Made by a program: the position numbers and the translations under genes. The notes under the pieces are model-generated. The model saw only the letters and a list, made by a program, of their open reading frames with translations. It had not been told where the DNA came from and did not search any database. This document shows, piece by piece, positions 6,070 to 6,427 of a stretch of 6,427 bases of DNA (its first letter is position 1; the number at the start of each line of letters is the position of its first letter). Location: assembly GCA_947459055.1 (NCBI GenBank), contig CANHCG010000108.1:1-6427 (forward strand). Reading direction: 5' to 3'. This DNA comes from Cytophagaceae bacterium (lineage in GTDB: Bacteria; Bacteroidota; Bacteroidia; Cytophagales; Spirosomataceae).

Positions 6070-6427
6070 TCCCAAATCGGGTATTGCGTTAATTTAATCG
6101 TTTCGCCAAAAAATAGTTGGGTCGATTTTTCGAATGAATCTGTATAATCGGAAACGAAAAATTGCCGCGACCCGGACTTGCCTTCGTTCAATAGCTTCCG
6201 TTCAGTTAAAATTCGTTTGATTTCTTGGGCGACAATTTGCGAGGTGTCGATGACCTGTACTTTGCCTTGGTAAAATTCTTCAATTTGCTTTTTGATTAAG
6301 GGATAATGGGTACAGCCGAGAATGAGGGCATCGATGTTGGCTAATTCGGGTTGAACTAAATATTCCCGAATAATTTGTTCCGAAATCGTTTTGCTAAAAA
6401 AGCCTTCTTCGATCATGGGTGCGAGCA
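6066..6427 (-). CDS. murI: Glutamate racemase (C-terminal part, 5' end outside window)
   Basis: MurI is the cytoplasmic enzyme that interconverts L- and D-glutamate, supplying D-glutamate for peptidoglycan. The 119 complete codons seen are roughly the last 45% of a protein usually 260-280 residues long. The fragment opens with LAPMIEEGFF, matching the family's PLxxxxEEG segment, and contains the second catalytic Cys in LILGCTHYP (Cys codon at 6312-6314 on the minus strand, followed by Thr-His). The substrate-side VQVIDTSQIVA segment and a C-terminal YTDSFEKS region follow; I associate the latter with Bacteroidota enzymes. The Met at 6416 is internal, not the start. The gene runs against the cox cluster, and its TAA (6066-6068) overlaps the TAG (6067-6069) of the small CxxC protein. 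It has no evident functional link to the oxidase. Confidence 0.95.
   Translation of the reverse strand, partial: LAPMIEEGFFSKTISEQIIREYLVQPELANIDALILGCTHYPLIKKQIEEFYQGKVQVIDTSQIVAQEIKRILTERKLLNEGKSGSRQFFVSDYTDSFEKSTQLFFGETIKLTQYPIWD

Noticed and set aside
6061..6086. CAAT..CCC/GGG..ATTG pairing at the junction with murI
   Set aside because: Short arms split by an uneven internal loop and no T-tract on either strand. Not a terminator.

Overview
The window is the downstream two thirds of an aerobic respiration gene cluster for a heme-copper cytochrome c oxidase and its assembly factors. It ends in the 3' part of a convergent glutamate racemase gene. The gene set and order point to the phylum Bacteroidota: two tandem short subunit III genes, a small subunit IV gene, then SCO, DUF420 and a small QCAMCR-type protein. 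Moderate GC, A/T-rich start regions without clear Shine-Dalgarno sequences, and the C-terminal sequence of the racemase agree with this. A member of the Cytophagales is my guess, not a demonstrated placement.

Layout: (1) positions 1-1012 hold the 3' part of ctaD (subunit I), beginning exactly at the CuB histidine of the HPEVY motif. (2) Positions 1026-1070 hold a very strong hairpin with a T-tract, a probable intrinsic terminator or attenuator. (3) Positions 1082-5783 hold a tightly packed same-strand series: ctaA (heme A synthase), ctaB (heme O synthase), a 194-residue subunit III-like gene, a 255-residue subunit III gene, a subunit IV gene, a SCO/SenC copper chaperone and a DUF420 membrane protein. 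(4) A small exported or membrane-anchored CxxC protein follows at 5776-6069. (5) murI lies on the minus strand at 6066-6427, incomplete at its 5' end, and its stop codon overlaps that of the small protein.

How the genes work together: CtaB farnesylates heme B to heme O, and CtaA oxidises heme O to heme A for insertion into subunit I. The SCO protein is expected to deliver copper to, or reduce, the CuA site of subunit II, whose gene is not in this window. The subunit III and IV proteins are structural membrane subunits. DUF420 proteins resemble CtaM, an oxidase assembly factor of Firmicutes. The small CxxC protein is uncharacterised, but its position suggests a link to oxidase maturation.

There is no gene-free stretch longer than 69 bases. 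Most of the window is ordinary core respiration. The points that deserve a second look are an Asn in place of an expected heme-ligand His in CtaA, the terminator placed directly against the ctaA start, a long inverted repeat over the sco start, and the small CxxC protein. I found no new defence, mobile or RNA system.
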